Below are positions 49,604-57,966 of a DNA stretch of 64,000 nucleotides, in pieces. Origin of the DNA: Nocardioides pantholopis (GTDB lineage: Bacteria; Actinomycetota; Actinomycetes; Propionibacteriales; Nocardioidaceae); assembly GCF_003710085.1 (NCBI RefSeq), contig NZ_CP033324.1, positions 2,365,501 to 2,429,500 of the forward strand, written 5' to 3'. A program made the translations under genes and the position numbers. How positions within the stretch are numbered: position 1 is the stretch's first letter; each line of letters opens with the position of its first letter. The notes under the pieces are model-generated. The model was not told the origin of the DNA. It did no database searches and saw only the letters and a list, made by a program, of their open reading frames with translations.

Positions 49604-51271
49604 ATGGAGCCCCGTCAGCCGCGCGCCGCGAGCCGGGTCGTCACCAACCAGGCACCCCCGCTGGCCGGCCACAACGTGGTCACCGCCGACCGGGCGCTCA
49701 GCGAGGCCGTGCTGCGGCACGGGTCGGCCGAGGTCCTCGACGACCTGGTGATCCTCGGCGCCGACGCCGGGACCGCCGAGGCCCGCGAGCACGGGCTGCT
49801 CGCCAACGAGTTCCCGCCGCGGCTCACGCCGTACGACCGCTACGGCCAGCGCGTCGACGAGGTCCGGTTCCACCCCTCCTGGCACTGGCTGATGGAGCGC
49901 GCCGTCGGGCACGGGCTGGCCGCGACGCCCTGGGAGCAGCAGGCCGACGGCGCCGCGCACGCCCACCTGCGCCGGGCCGCCGGCGTCGTGGCGTGGTCCC
50001 AGACCGAGCCCGGGCACGGCTGCCCGATCGCGATGACGTACGCCGCGGTGCCGGCCCTGGCCGCCGACGAGGCGATCGCCAAGGAGTGGACCCCGCTGCT
50101 CGCCTCCCGTCGCTACGACCCCGGCCTGCGGCCGCTGCGCGAGAAGGTCGGGGCGCTCGCCGGGATGGGCATGACCGAGAAGCAGGGCGGCTCCGACGTC
50201 CGCACCAACGTGACGTCGGCGCGGCCGACCTCGGCCGAGGGCGAGTACACCCTGCACGGCCACAAGTGGTTCACCTCCGCCCCGATGAACGACGTCTTCC
50301 TGGTGCTGGCCCAGGCGGACGGCGGGCTCACCTGCTTCGTGGTGCCGCGGGTGCTCCCCGACGGCGCCCGCAACCAGCTCGACGTGGTCCGGCTCAAGGA
50401 CAAGCTCGGCAACCGCTCCAACGCCTCCGGCGAGCTGGAGCTGGACGGCACCCTCGCGCTCCGACTCGGCGACGAGGGCCGGGGGGTGCGCACGATCATC
50501 GAGATGGTCGCCGCGACCCGGCTGGACTGCGTGCTCGGCTCGACCTCGCTGATGCGCCGGGCGGCCTCGGAGGCGTCCTGGCACGCCGCGCACCGCTCCG
50601 CCTTCGGCGGTCTCCTCCTCGACAAGCCGCTGATGCAGAACGTGCTCGCCGACCTCGCCGTCGAGACCGAGGCCGCCACCGCGCTGGCGATGCGGCTCGC
50701 CGCGGCCGTGGACGCGCCCGAGGACCCGCACGAGGCCGCGTTGCGCCGGATCGCGCTGCCGCTGGCGAAGTTCTGGATCTGCAAGCGCACCCCCGCGATG
50801 GTCGCCGAGGCGCTGGAGTGCCTGGGCGGCAACGGCTACGTGGAGGAGTCCGGGCTGCCGCTGCTCTACCGCGAGGCGCCGCTGAGCTCGGTCTGGGAGG
50901 GGTCCGGCAACGTCAACGCCCTCGACGTGCTGCGCGCGCTGGGCCGCGAGCCCGCGGCCCTGGACGCCTGGATCACCGAGGTGGGCCGGGCCCGCGGCGG
51001 CGACGCCCGCCTGGACCGGGCCGTCGACGACGTGCTGGCGATGCTGGGCTCGCTGCTCGGCGAGCCCGGCCAGCTCGAGGCGCAGGCCCGCCGGCTCGCC
51101 GGCCGGATGGCGGCGGTCCTCCAGGGCTCGCTGCTGGTCCGGTTCGCCCCGGCCGAGGTGGCGGACGTCTTCTGCGCCTCCCGGCTCGGCACGTCGTACG
51201 ACGGGACGTTCGGCGCGCTGGCCGGCGGGGACCTGCGGGCGATCGTGGACCGGGCCCTGCCGACCGGCTGA
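49604..51271 (+). CDS. AidB-like acyl-CoA dehydrogenase family protein
   Basis: A 555-residue protein of the AidB branch, longer than ordinary acyl-CoA dehydrogenases. MGMTEKQGGSDVRTNVT, GHKWFTSAPMNDVFLVLAQ and CLGGNGYVEESGLPLLYREA with SSVWEGSGNVNALDVLR are signature blocks of AidB. The C-terminal helical domain follows. AidB binds DNA and is induced by alkylation or stress in E. coli; its catalytic role is unclear. Here no ada or alkA gene is adjacent. Confidence 0.9.
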   Translation: MEPRQPRAASRVVTNQAPPLAGHNVVTADRALSEAVLRHGSAEVLDDLVILGADAGTAEAREHGLLANEFPPRLTPYDRYGQRVDEVRFHPSWHWLMERAVGHGLAATPWEQQADGAAHAHLRRAAGVVAWSQTEPGHGCPIAMTYAAVPALAADEAIAKEWTPLLASRRYDPGLRPLREKVGALAGMGMTEKQGGSDVRTNVTSARPTSAEGEYTLHGHKWFTSAPMNDVFLVLAQADGGLTCFVVPRVLPDGARNQLDVVRLKDKLGNRSNASGELELDGTLALRLGDEGRGVRTIIEMVAATRLDCVLGSTSLMRRAASEASWHAAHRSAFGGLLLDKPLMQNVLADLAVETEAATALAMRLAAAVDAPEDPHEAALRRIALPLAKFWICKRTPAMVAEALECLGGNGYVEESGLPLLYREAPLSSVWEGSGNVNALDVLRALGREPAALDAWITEVGRARGGDARLDRAVDDVLAMLGSLLGEPGQLEAQARRLAGRMAAVLQGSLLVRFAPAEVADVFCASRLGTSYDGTFGALAGGDLRAIVDRALPTG

Positions 51272-51289
51272 GGCCGGCCGGGCCCGGGC

Positions 51290-52732
51290 TCAGGCCAGGT
51301 CGAGGCCCGGGTAGAGCGGGTGCTTGTCGAGCATCTCGGCGGAGGCGTCGCGGACCTTCGCGGCCACCCCGTCGGCCAGGGCGTAGGACGCCTTGGACGG
51401 GCCGCCGGCCTTGGTGGTGCCGGCCTCGGTGTTGCGCAGCACCTCGACGATCAGCTCCGCGGTCCGGTCGAACTCGTCGTGGCCGAAGCCGCGGGTCGTG
51501 AGCGCGGGGGTGCCCAGCCGGATGCCGGAGGTGTACCAGGCGCCGTTCGGGTCGGCCGGCACCGAGTTGCGGTTGGTGACGACGCCGGCGTCGAGCAGCG
51601 CGGACTCGGCCTGGCGGCCGGTGAGCCCGAAGCCGGAGACGTCGAGCAGCACCAGGTGGTTGTCGGTGCCGCCGGTGACCAGCGTGGCGCCGCGCTTGGT
51701 GAAGCCCTCGGCCAGCGACTGGGCGTTGTCGGCCACCCGCTGGGCGTAGGTCTGGAAGGCGGGCTGGCGGGCCTCGGCGAGCGCGACGGCCTTCGCGGCC
51801 ATCACGTGGCCCAGCGGGCCGCCGAGCACCATCGGGCAGCCGCGGTCCACGCTGGGGGCGTACTCCTCGGTGGCCAGCACCATGCCGCCGCGCGGGCCGC
51901 GCAGCGACTTGTGCGTCGTGGTGGTCACGATGTGCGCGTGCGGGACCGGGTCCTCGTCGCCGGTGAAGACCTTGCCGGCGACCAGCCCGGCGAAGTGCGC
52001 CATGTCGACCATCAGCGTGGCGCCGACCTCGTCGGCGATCTCGCGCATCTTCGCGAAGTTCACCCGGCGCGGGTAGGCGGAGTAGCCGGCCACCAGGACC
52101 AGCGGCTTGAACTCGCGTGCCTTGGCGGCGACCGCGTCGTAGTCGAGCAGCCCGGTCTCGGGGTCGGTGCCGTACTGCTGCTGGTGGAACATCTTGCCGC
52201 TGATGTTGGGGCGGAAGCCGTGGGTGAGGTGGCCGCCGGCGTCCAGGCTCATGCCGAGCAGGCGCTGGTTGCCGAGCTCGTGGCGCAGCTTCTCCCAGTC
52301 GGCCTCGGTGAGCTCGTTGACGTTCTTGCTGCCGGCCTTCTCCAGCCAGGGACCCTCGACCCGGTGCGCCAGGATCGACCAGAACGCCACCAGGTTGGCG
52401 TCGATGCCGGAGTGCGGCTGGGCGTAGGCGTACTCCGCGCCGAACAGCTCGCGAGCGTGCTCGGCCGCCAGCGCCTCGACGGTGTCGATGTTCTGGCAGC
52501 CGGCGTAGAACCGGTGGCCGACCGTGCCCTCGGCGTACTTGTCGCTGAGCCAGGTGCCCATGGTGAGCAGCACGGCGGGCGAGGCGTAGTTCTCGCTCGC
52601 GATCAGCTTGAGCGATCCGCGCTGGTCGGCCAGCTCCTGGCGGGTGGCCTCGGCGACCCGGGGCTCGACCGAGGCGATGACCTCGAGGGCTTGGGAGTAG
52701 GCGCTGCTGGTGAGGGCGTCGAGGTCGCTCAT
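51290..52732 (-). CDS. glyA: serine hydroxymethyltransferase
   Basis: A 480-residue PLP enzyme converting serine and tetrahydrofolate to glycine and methylene-THF. Conserved parts are [43 protein letters not shown], the PLP-lysine block [14 protein letters not shown] and [16 protein letters not shown] 52732 is preferred over an upstream GTG since a TAGGGT box ends nine bases upstream. It is slightly longer than the E. coli enzyme, with insertions ([15 protein letters not shown]) known from actinobacterial forms. Confidence 0.96.
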   Translation of the reverse strand: MSDLDALTSSAYSQALEVIASVEPRVAEATRQELADQRGSLKLIASENYASPAVLLTMGTWLSDKYAEGTVGHRFYAGCQNIDTVEALAAEHARELFGAEYAYAQPHSGIDANLVAFWSILAHRVEGPWLEKAGSKNVNELTEADWEKLRHELGNQRLLGMSLDAGGHLTHGFRPNISGKMFHQQQYGTDPETGLLDYDAVAAKAREFKPLVLVAGYSAYPRRVNFAKMREIADEVGATLMVDMAHFAGLVAGKVFTGDEDPVPHAHIVTTTTHKSLRGPRGGMVLATEEYAPSVDRGCPMVLGGPLGHVMAAKAVALAEARQPAFQTYAQRVADNAQSLAEGFTKRGATLVTGGTDNHLVLLDVSGFGLTGRQAESALLDAGVVTNRNSVPADPNGAWYTSGIRLGTPALTTRGFGHDEFDRTAELIVEVLRNTEAGTTKAGGPSKASYALADGVAAKVRDASAEMLDKHPLYPGLDLA

Positions 52733-52741
52733 GGTCCCCAC

Positions 52742-52747
52742 CCTAGG
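52742..52747 (-). promoter_or_regulatory. -10 box TAGGGT before glyA
   Basis: On the minus strand TAGGGT ends nine bases before ATG 52732, giving a nearly leaderless glyA transcript. Confidence 0.45.
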
Positions 52748-52840
52748 CCCGCGACCACGGGGGTCCCCCGCCGATCCCGAGGCGACCGACGTGACCTGCG
52801 TCGCATCGGCGTCGATCCCCAGGCGTGGCCCACGACACTC

Positions 52841-52928
52841 GTCTCATATGCTGGAGACGCGTCTCGCCAGACGAGACCGGTGGTTGTGGGGAGGGGGTCC
52901 GGAGACTGAGACTCCTTGACATGGTCTC
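52841..52928 (+). promoter_or_regulatory. sulfur-operon promoter with seven GAGAC/GTCTC pentamers
   Basis: GTCTC or GAGAC occurs at 52841, 52854, 52861, 52873, 52902, 52908 and 52924. They form nested palindromes: GAGACGCGTCTC (52854-52865) and GTCTCG-CCAGA-CGAGAC (52861-52877). A -10 box TATGCT at 52847-52852 puts the transcription start inside the first palindrome, the position expected of a repressor site. The half-site resembles the AGAC/GTCT of McbR-type sulfur regulators (knowledge), but the spacing differs. Confidence 0.55.
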
Positions 52929-53010
52929 CGCTGCTACCCACGCCCATCTCGTGGTCCGTCGCCACGTGGACTTCGGGCGCACCCGCAGCATGATGTGTCC
53001 GCCTCGCTGA
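52921..53010 (+). CDS. 29-residue leader peptide upstream of sulfite reductase
   Basis: A short reading frame starting at ATG 52921 and ending in TGA at 53010. The peptide contains HLVVRRHVDFGRTRS and ends MMCPPR. Short actinobacterial leader peptides with an RRHVD core and a terminal Cys occur before sulfur-assimilation operons and are annotated as putative leader peptides; cysteine-responsive uORFs are known in mycobacteria (from memory). The stop lies 63 bases before the reductase start. Attenuation by cysteine or sulfur status is inferred. Confidence 0.75.
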   Translation: MVSAATHAHLVVRRHVDFGRTRSMMCPPR

Positions 53011-53073
53011 GCTTCTCCGGTCATCTCTCTCCGCGCCGTCGCGCGGGACCTCCAGCGAAGGATCCACTCCCCC

Positions 53074-54795
53074 ATGCCTGACCTGCGCTACACCGCCGCT
53101 GCTCCTGCCCACACCGAGGTCCCCCGCCCCAAGCGTGGCGAGGGCCAGTGGGCGTTCGGCTTCACCGAGCCGCTGAACAAGAACGAGCAGTCGAAGAAGG
53201 ACGATGACCCGCTCAACGTCCGCGACCGGATCCTCTACACCTACTCCAAGCGCGGCTTCGACTCCATCGACCCCGCCGACCTGCGCGGCCGGTTCCGGTG
53301 GATGGGCCTCTACACCCAGCGCGCCCCGGGCTTCGACGGCGGCAAGACCGCGACCGTGCCCGAGGAGGAGCTCGACGACCGCTACTTCATGATGCGGGTC
53401 CGCTCCGACGGCCGGCTGCTCACGCCGGCCGCCGTCCGGGCGCTCGGCACCATCGGGCGCGACTACGGCCGGGACACCGCCGACGTGACCGACCGCGAGA
53501 ACATCCAGTACCACTGGATCCGCATCGAGGACGTCCCCACGATCTGGGGCATCCTCGACGACGCCGGACTGAGCAGCCTCGAGGCCTGCGGCGACTCGCC
53601 GCGCCCCTTCCTCGGCTCCCCCGTCGCCGGCGTCGCTGCCGACGAGCTCATCGACGGGACCCCGGCGCTGGAGGAGATCTACCGCCGCTACATCGGCAAC
53701 CCGGCCTTCTCGAACTTCCCGCGCAAGTTCAAGACCGCCCTGACCGGCCACCCCAGCCACGACGTGGCCCCCGAGGTCAACGACATCTCGTTCGTCGGCA
53801 CCGTGCACCCCGAGCACGGACCCGGCTTCGACCTGTGGGTCGGCGGCGGCCTGTCCACCAACCCGATGCTGGCCCAGAAGCTCGGCGTCTGGATCCCGCT
53901 CGACGAGGTCGCCGACGCCTGGGAGGGCGTCGCGTCGATCTTCCGCGACTACGGCTACCGCCGGCTCCGCTCGCGTGCCCGCCTGAAGTTCCTCGTCGCC
54001 GACTGGGGCGTCGAGAAGTTCCGCGAGGTGCTCGAGAAGGAGTACCTGGGCCGGACCCTGGTCTCCAACCCCTCTCCCGAGCAGCCGGTCGGCCACCGCG
54101 ACCACATCGGCGTGCACGAGCAGCAGGACGGCAAGAAGTACATCGGCATCGCCCCGACCGTCGGCCGGGTCTCCGGCAGCCTGCTGCTGCAGCTGGCCGA
54201 GCTGATGGAGGAGTACGCCGTCGCCGGCGCGCGCCTCACGCCGTACCAGAAGATCGTGCTGATCGGCGTCGAGCCGGCCGTCGTCGAGGAGCTGATCGTC
54301 CGCCTCGACGCGATCGGGCTCTCAGCGCGCCCCTCGAACTGGCGGCGCAACACGATGGCCTGCACCGGCATCGAGTTCTGCAAGCTCGCGATCGTCGACA
54401 CCAAGGAGCGCGCCCGCCGGCTGGTCGCCGAGCTCGAGCGCCGCTTCCCCGAGCTCGACACCCCGATCACTGTCAACGTCAACGGCTGCCCCAACGCCTG
54501 CGCCCGCACCCAGGTCGCCGACATCGGCCTCAAGGGCCAGCTGGTCGTCGCCGACGGCGAGCAGGTCGAGGGCTTCCAGGTGCACCTCGGCGGCGCGCTG
54601 GGGCTGAAGGCGAACTTCGGCCGCAAGCTGCGCGCCCACAAGGTCACCAGCGCCGGGCTGGACGACTACATCACCTCCGTGGTCACCAACTACCTCACCA
54701 ACCGCGAGCCCCAGGAGTCCTTCGCGGACTGGGTGGCGCGCGCCGACGAGGACCTGCTGCGCGGCGAGAAGACCCTCGAACCGGCGGACCGATGA
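53074..54795 (+). CDS. sir: ferredoxin-dependent assimilatory sulfite (nitrite/sulfite) reductase
   Basis: A 573-residue siroheme/4Fe-4S reductase. The cluster ligands are Cys430, Cys436 (CTGIEFC), Cys472 and Cys476 (NGCPNACART). Two ferredoxin-like half-domains precede each catalytic domain (FRWMGLYTQRAPG, then YLGRTLVSNPSPEQPVGHRD). It reduces sulfite to sulfide with six electrons; the family also includes nitrite reductases, but cysH and the chelatase next to it specify the sulfite role. ATG 53074 has AAGGA at 16 bases, a weak site that may depend on the leader. Confidence 0.94.
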   Translation: MPDLRYTAAAPAHTEVPRPKRGEGQWAFGFTEPLNKNEQSKKDDDPLNVRDRILYTYSKRGFDSIDPADLRGRFRWMGLYTQRAPGFDGGKTATVPEEELDDRYFMMRVRSDGRLLTPAAVRALGTIGRDYGRDTADVTDRENIQYHWIRIEDVPTIWGILDDAGLSSLEACGDSPRPFLGSPVAGVAADELIDGTPALEEIYRRYIGNPAFSNFPRKFKTALTGHPSHDVAPEVNDISFVGTVHPEHGPGFDLWVGGGLSTNPMLAQKLGVWIPLDEVADAWEGVASIFRDYGYRRLRSRARLKFLVADWGVEKFREVLEKEYLGRTLVSNPSPEQPVGHRDHIGVHEQQDGKKYIGIAPTVGRVSGSLLLQLAELMEEYAVAGARLTPYQKIVLIGVEPAVVEELIVRLDAIGLSARPSNWRRNTMACTGIEFCKLAIVDTKERARRLVAELERRFPELDTPITVNVNGCPNACARTQVADIGLKGQLVVADGEQVEGFQVHLGGALGLKANFGRKLRAHKVTSAGLDDYITSVVTNYLTNREPQESFADWVARADEDLLRGEKTLEPADR

Positions 54796-54983
54796 GCGAG
54801 CGCGCCGTTCCGTTCCACTGCCCGTTCTGCGGGGAGGAGGACCTCCGTCCCCACGAGGTGGTCTCGGAGTCCGGCGAGATCAGCTCCCCCCACGGCACCT
54901 GGGAGTGCCGCGGCTGCCTGCGTGCGTTCTCGCTGAAGATGCTGGGGATCATCCGCCCGGGGAGCCCGGGGGTGAGCCGATGA
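54792..54983 (+). CDS. small zinc-ribbon protein of the sulfur operon
   Basis: A 63-residue protein with four cysteines as two CxxC knuckles (Cys10, Cys13, Cys39, Cys42) and a short basic C-terminus. ATG overlaps the reductase stop and its own stop overlaps cysH, so it is made in fixed ratio with both. Its role is unknown; an adaptor or electron-transfer partner is conceivable, but zinc binding is more likely from the CPFC/CRGC pattern. Confidence 0.85.
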   Translation: MSERAVPFHCPFCGEEDLRPHEVVSESGEISSPHGTWECRGCLRAFSLKMLGIIRPGSPGVSR

Positions 54984-55729
54984 CCGCCGTGTCCGCGACC
55001 GTCTTGGCGCGCGCCGCCCGCGGCGCCCAGACCGAGGGCCGCAGCCCCGAGGAGCTGCGCGAGATCGTCTCGCACTGGGGCGCCGAGCTCGAGCTGGCGC
55101 CGGCCGAGGTCATCGTGGAGTGGGCCGCCGCCACCTTCGGCGAGCGGTTCTGCGTGACCTCCTCGATGGGCGACGCCGCGCTGGCGCACCTGGTCTCCAA
55201 GGTCGTGCCCGGCATCGACGTGCTGTTCCTCGACACCGGCTACCACTTCGTGGAGACCATCGGGACCCGCGACGCCGTCGCGGCGACGATGGACGTCAAC
55301 CTGCTCTCGATCACGCCCGTGCAGAGCGTGGCCGAGCAGGACGCGACGTACGGCAAGGACCTGTACAAGACCGACCCCGACCTGTGCTGCAAGCTGCGCA
55401 AGGTCGAGCCGCTGAGCCGAATGCTGTCCGACTACGACGCCTGGGCCACCGGCCTGCGCCGGGCCGAGACGCGCAACCGCGTCATCGCGCCGGTCATCGG
55501 CTGGGACGCCAAGAAGGGCAAGGTCAAGGTCTCGCCGCTGGCGCGGTGGTCCGATGAGCAGATGGAGCGCTACATCGCCGAGAACGGCGTGCTGGTGAAC
55601 CCGCTCGTCTACGACGGCTACCCCTCCATCGGCTGCTCGACCTGCACCCGACGCGTCGCCCCCGGCGAGGACCCGCGCTCGGGCCGCTGGGCCGGCACCG
55701 CCAAGACCGAGTGCGGGATCCACACGTGA
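54980..55729 (+). CDS. cysH: phosphoadenylyl/adenylyl-sulfate reductase
   Basis: A 249-residue CysH. The Fe-S ligands of the APS-reductase type are present: Cys136-Cys137 (LCCKLRK) and Cys219, Cys222 (GCSTCT). The catalytic ECGIH motif is at 244-248 near the C-terminus, and LDTGYHF near 84-90 binds the nucleotide. The paired cysteines indicate APS rather than PAPS as substrate. It uses thioredoxin to release sulfite, which the upstream reductase takes to sulfide. Confidence 0.95.
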   Translation: MTAVSATVLARAARGAQTEGRSPEELREIVSHWGAELELAPAEVIVEWAAATFGERFCVTSSMGDAALAHLVSKVVPGIDVLFLDTGYHFVETIGTRDAVAATMDVNLLSITPVQSVAEQDATYGKDLYKTDPDLCCKLRKVEPLSRMLSDYDAWATGLRRAETRNRVIAPVIGWDAKKGKVKVSPLARWSDEQMERYIAENGVLVNPLVYDGYPSIGCSTCTRRVAPGEDPRSGRWAGTAKTECGIHT

Positions 55730-55752
55730 TGGCCACCTCGTCGCGGCCCGCG

Positions 55753-55795
55753 CCGTCTCGCCCCGAGTCGTCCCGTCTCGCCTCGCCCCGTCTCC
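55753..55795 (+). repeat. three CCGTCTC repeats between cysH and chelatase gene
   Basis: CCGTCTCGCC occurs at 55753 and again at 55773, exactly 20 bp apart, and CCGTCTCC at 55788. The GTCTC core is the same pentamer that is clustered at the operon promoter, so this may be an internal operator or RNA element in the 127-bp gap. Confidence 0.45.
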
Positions 55796-55856
55796 GGACC
55801 GACAGCGCAGTCGGCCCGTTCCCCGCCCGCGCACCACACTCGAGGAGGCCGCACTG

Positions 55857-56600
55857 ATGGCTGCTCCCGCACTCGTGGCCCTGGCTCACGGAAGCCGTGA
55901 TCCCCGGTCCGCCCAGACCATCACCGCCCTGGTCAACGAGGTCCGCTCGATGCGCCCCGACCTGCGCATCGAGCAGGCCTTCCTGGAGCTGTCCCGGCCG
56001 TCGTTCCAGACGGTCGTCGACCGGCTCGTCAAGGCCGGCCACGAGGAGATCGTGGTCGTGCCGCTGCTGCTCACCGAGGCCTACCACGCCAAGGTCGACG
56101 TGCCCTCCGCCGTCGCGGCGGCGACCGAGCGGCACCCGGCGCTGAAGATCCGGGCGACCTCGGTGCTCGGGCTCGAGGCCCGGTTCCTGGAGGTCCTCGA
56201 CGTCCGGCTGCGCCAGGCACTCACCGAGGCGCGGGTCCGCGAGCTCGACGCGCTCGTCCTGGCCGCTGCCGGGTCCAGCGACCCGCTCGCGAACCAGGCA
56301 GTCGCCCGGCTCGGCCGGCTCTGGGGCGCCCACCACAAGCTGCCGGTGACCGCAGCGTTCGCCTCGGCCGCCCCGCCGGCCGCCGGCGAGGCCGTCCGGG
56401 CCTTCCGCGCGGAGGGTCGACGCCACATCGCTGTCGCCTCGCTCTTCCTCGCCCCGGGCCTCCTCCCGGACCGGGCCGCCGAGCTCGCCCTGGAGGCCGG
56501 CGCGGTCGCGGTCTCCGCCCCGCTCGGCGCCCACCCCGAGGTCGCCCGCACGATCCTGGCCCGCTACGCCGTCGGCGCCGTCGAGCTGGTCCCGGTCTGA
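55857..56600 (+). CDS. sirohydrochlorin chelatase (CbiX/SirB-like)
   Basis: A 247-residue two-domain chelatase. The catalytic histidines are His11 (LALAHGSRD) and His77 (LLTEAYHAKVD), both present. The second half repeats the fold (LVLAAAGSSDPLANQAV; LFLAPGLLPDRAAELAL). It inserts iron into sirohydrochlorin to complete siroheme, the cofactor of the sulfite reductase in the same operon. GAGGAGG precedes ATG 55857. It is the canonical counterpart of the divergent His-tailed paralogue in the urease operon. Confidence 0.92.
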   Translation: MAAPALVALAHGSRDPRSAQTITALVNEVRSMRPDLRIEQAFLELSRPSFQTVVDRLVKAGHEEIVVVPLLLTEAYHAKVDVPSAVAAATERHPALKIRATSVLGLEARFLEVLDVRLRQALTEARVRELDALVLAAAGSSDPLANQAVARLGRLWGAHHKLPVTAAFASAAPPAAGEAVRAFRAEGRRHIAVASLFLAPGLLPDRAAELALEAGAVAVSAPLGAHPEVARTILARYAVGAVELVPV

Positions 56601-56616
56601 GCCGGACCTGACCGCC

Positions 56617-56758
56617 GACCCGGCACCTTTGGTCGCCGTACTGCCCCTGACCCGGCACTTCTGGTCGCCACCGCGCGACCAGAAGTGCCGGGTCGGCGTG
56701 TTTCCAGCGACCAGAACTGCCGGGTCGCGCTGCCCTGGGCGACCAGAACTGCCGGGTC
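56617..56758. repeat. cluster of five 20-bp repeats with palindromic pair
   Basis: The unit GCGACCAGAAGTGCCGGGTC appears at 56675, and with C for G (AGAACTG) at 56707 and 56739. Its reverse complement appears at 56649 (exact) and 56617 (two changes). Copies 2 and 3 form a perfect 20-bp stem with a 6-nt loop. The cluster lies between the convergent chelatase and DUF3037 genes, so it may act as bidirectional terminator or belong to a dispersed repeat family. Confidence 0.85.
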
Positions 56759-56772
56759 GCGCTGCTACCGCG

Positions 56773-57156
56773 TCAGCGGACGAGCTGGGTGAGGAGGCGG
56801 TCGAGCTGGGCGGGCGGGTCGGTGGTGACGCCGCCGTGGACGGGGCCGGGCTGGAGGACCGTGCTGCGGGGGGCCTTGAGGAACCCGAAGCGCTGGCTGG
56901 TCGGACGGCCGGCCGCAGCGCCGCCGCGCTGGTCCCCGGCACAGACTCCCTCGACGAAGGCCAACGCCTCGCAGACCTGGTCGGTGTCCAGGGCGGGAAA
57001 GACCGCGCGGAGACGGTCGTGGTCGACGTCCCACGCCGCACCGAGGAAGTCCGTCTCCTGGCAATAGAGGACCACGCCGACGTTGAGGAACTCCCCGCGG
57101 TCCACGCGCGGCACGCAGCGCAGGACGACGTACTGGTAGGGCAGCCGGGCGGTCAT
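56773..57156 (-). CDS. DUF3037 family protein
   Basis: A 127-residue protein with the DUF3037 pattern: YQYVVLRCVPRVDRGEFLNVGVVLYC near the start and FGAAWDVDHDR-like continuation. The function is unknown. Its ATG overlaps the stop of the HipA-like kinase gene (ATGA), a coupling that is typical of this family pair. In other genomes DUF3037 is almost always linked to a HipA-like protein (knowledge from genome annotation), suggesting a complex or substrate relation. Confidence 0.85.
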   Translation of the reverse strand: MTARLPYQYVVLRCVPRVDRGEFLNVGVVLYCQETDFLGAAWDVDHDRLRAVFPALDTDQVCEALAFVEGVCAGDQRGGAAAGRPTSQRFGFLKAPRSTVLQPGPVHGGVTTDPPAQLDRLLTQLVR

Positions 57157-57917
57157 CGGGCCGCCCCCGGCAGCCACTGACGGGTCGCGAAGCGCGCGGT
57201 GAGGAAGTCGACGTACGCCGCGCGCACCGCCTGCGGGGTCTCGGCGCCCGGGACCGGCTCCAGCCAGGCGTCCGGCACCAGGGAGAGGATCTCGACGAAG
57301 TCGATGTCGCCCAGCCGCGTGCGGACGTCGGCATCGGCCGCCGGCAGGCCCTCGGCGTACCCGGCGAGCACGTGGTCGTCCAGGGACCACGGCTGCGCGG
57401 CGAAGCGGGCCGGGTCGGTGATGCCTCCGGACCAGGCGTGGTGGAAGTACAGCGAGGCCCCGTGGTCGATCACCCACAGGTCGCCGTGCCAGACCAGGAG
57501 GTTGGGGTTGCGCCAGCTGCGGTCCACGTTGGCGCAGAACGCGTCGAGCCAGAGCACCTTCGCGGCCTCGGCCGCGTCGGTGCGGACCTCCGCGTCGTAG
57601 CCGAAGGACCCGGGGAGGAAGTCGACGCCGAGGTTCAGGCCGACACTGGCCACGAGCAGGTCCTGGACCTCCTCGTCCGCCTCGTAGCGCGCGAGCTCGG
57701 CGTCCAGGTCGAGCCCGACCAGCCGCGGGGTGCGCAGCCCGATCCGGCGGGCCAGCTCCGCGGCGATGACCTCCGCGACCAGGACCCGCACTCCCTGACC
57801 GGCGCCCCGGAACTTGCAGACGTAGATGCCGAGGTCCTCGGCCTCGACCAGCCCCGGCAGCGACCCGCCCTCGCGCAGCGGCGTCACGTAGCGGGTCACG
57901 GCCACGGTCGGGATCAC
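57153..57917 (-). CDS. HipA-like kinase
   Basis: A 254-residue kinase-fold protein from GTG 57917 (GTG 57923 adds two residues but lies only one base after TAGGGT, the likely -10). The ATP-lysine is in IYVCKFRGAG, the catalytic loop is LDAFCANVDRSWRNPNLL with Asp and Asn, and the metal Asp is in LWVIDHGASLYFHH. These match HipA/SelO-like phosphotransferases. HipA proteins phosphorylate tRNA synthetases; here no HipB antitoxin is adjacent, DUF3037 takes its place. It is adjacent to recX/recA. Confidence 0.85.
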   Translation of the reverse strand: MIPTVAVTRYVTPLREGGSLPGLVEAEDLGIYVCKFRGAGQGVRVLVAEVIAAELARRIGLRTPRLVGLDLDAELARYEADEEVQDLLVASVGLNLGVDFLPGSFGYDAEVRTDAAEAAKVLWLDAFCANVDRSWRNPNLLVWHGDLWVIDHGASLYFHHAWSGGITDPARFAAQPWSLDDHVLAGYAEGLPAADADVRTRLGDIDFVEILSLVPDAWLEPVPGAETPQAVRAAYVDFLTARFATRQWLPGAAR

Positions 57918-57924
57918 CGGCACA

Positions 57925-57930
57925 CCCTAG
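57925..57930 (-). promoter_or_regulatory. -10 box TAGGGT before HipA-like gene
   Basis: On the minus strand TAGGGT at 57930-57925 ends seven bases before GTG 57917, which fits a leaderless start at 57917. Confidence 0.4.
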
Positions 57931-57966
57931 CGACCCCGGCCCCGCTGCCGCGGCGGGCGGGTCGGG

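Noticed and set aside
52825..53010. 61-codon frame starting at 52825 as a gene
   Set aside because: The part before 52921 overlaps the promoter and palindromes and lacks a ribosome site. Only the last 29 codons carry the leader-peptide motif.
56617..56758. Possible CRISPR array from five 20-bp repeats
   Set aside because: Copies are in both orientations with only 6-12 nt between them, not uniform direct repeats with unique 30-40 bp spacers.
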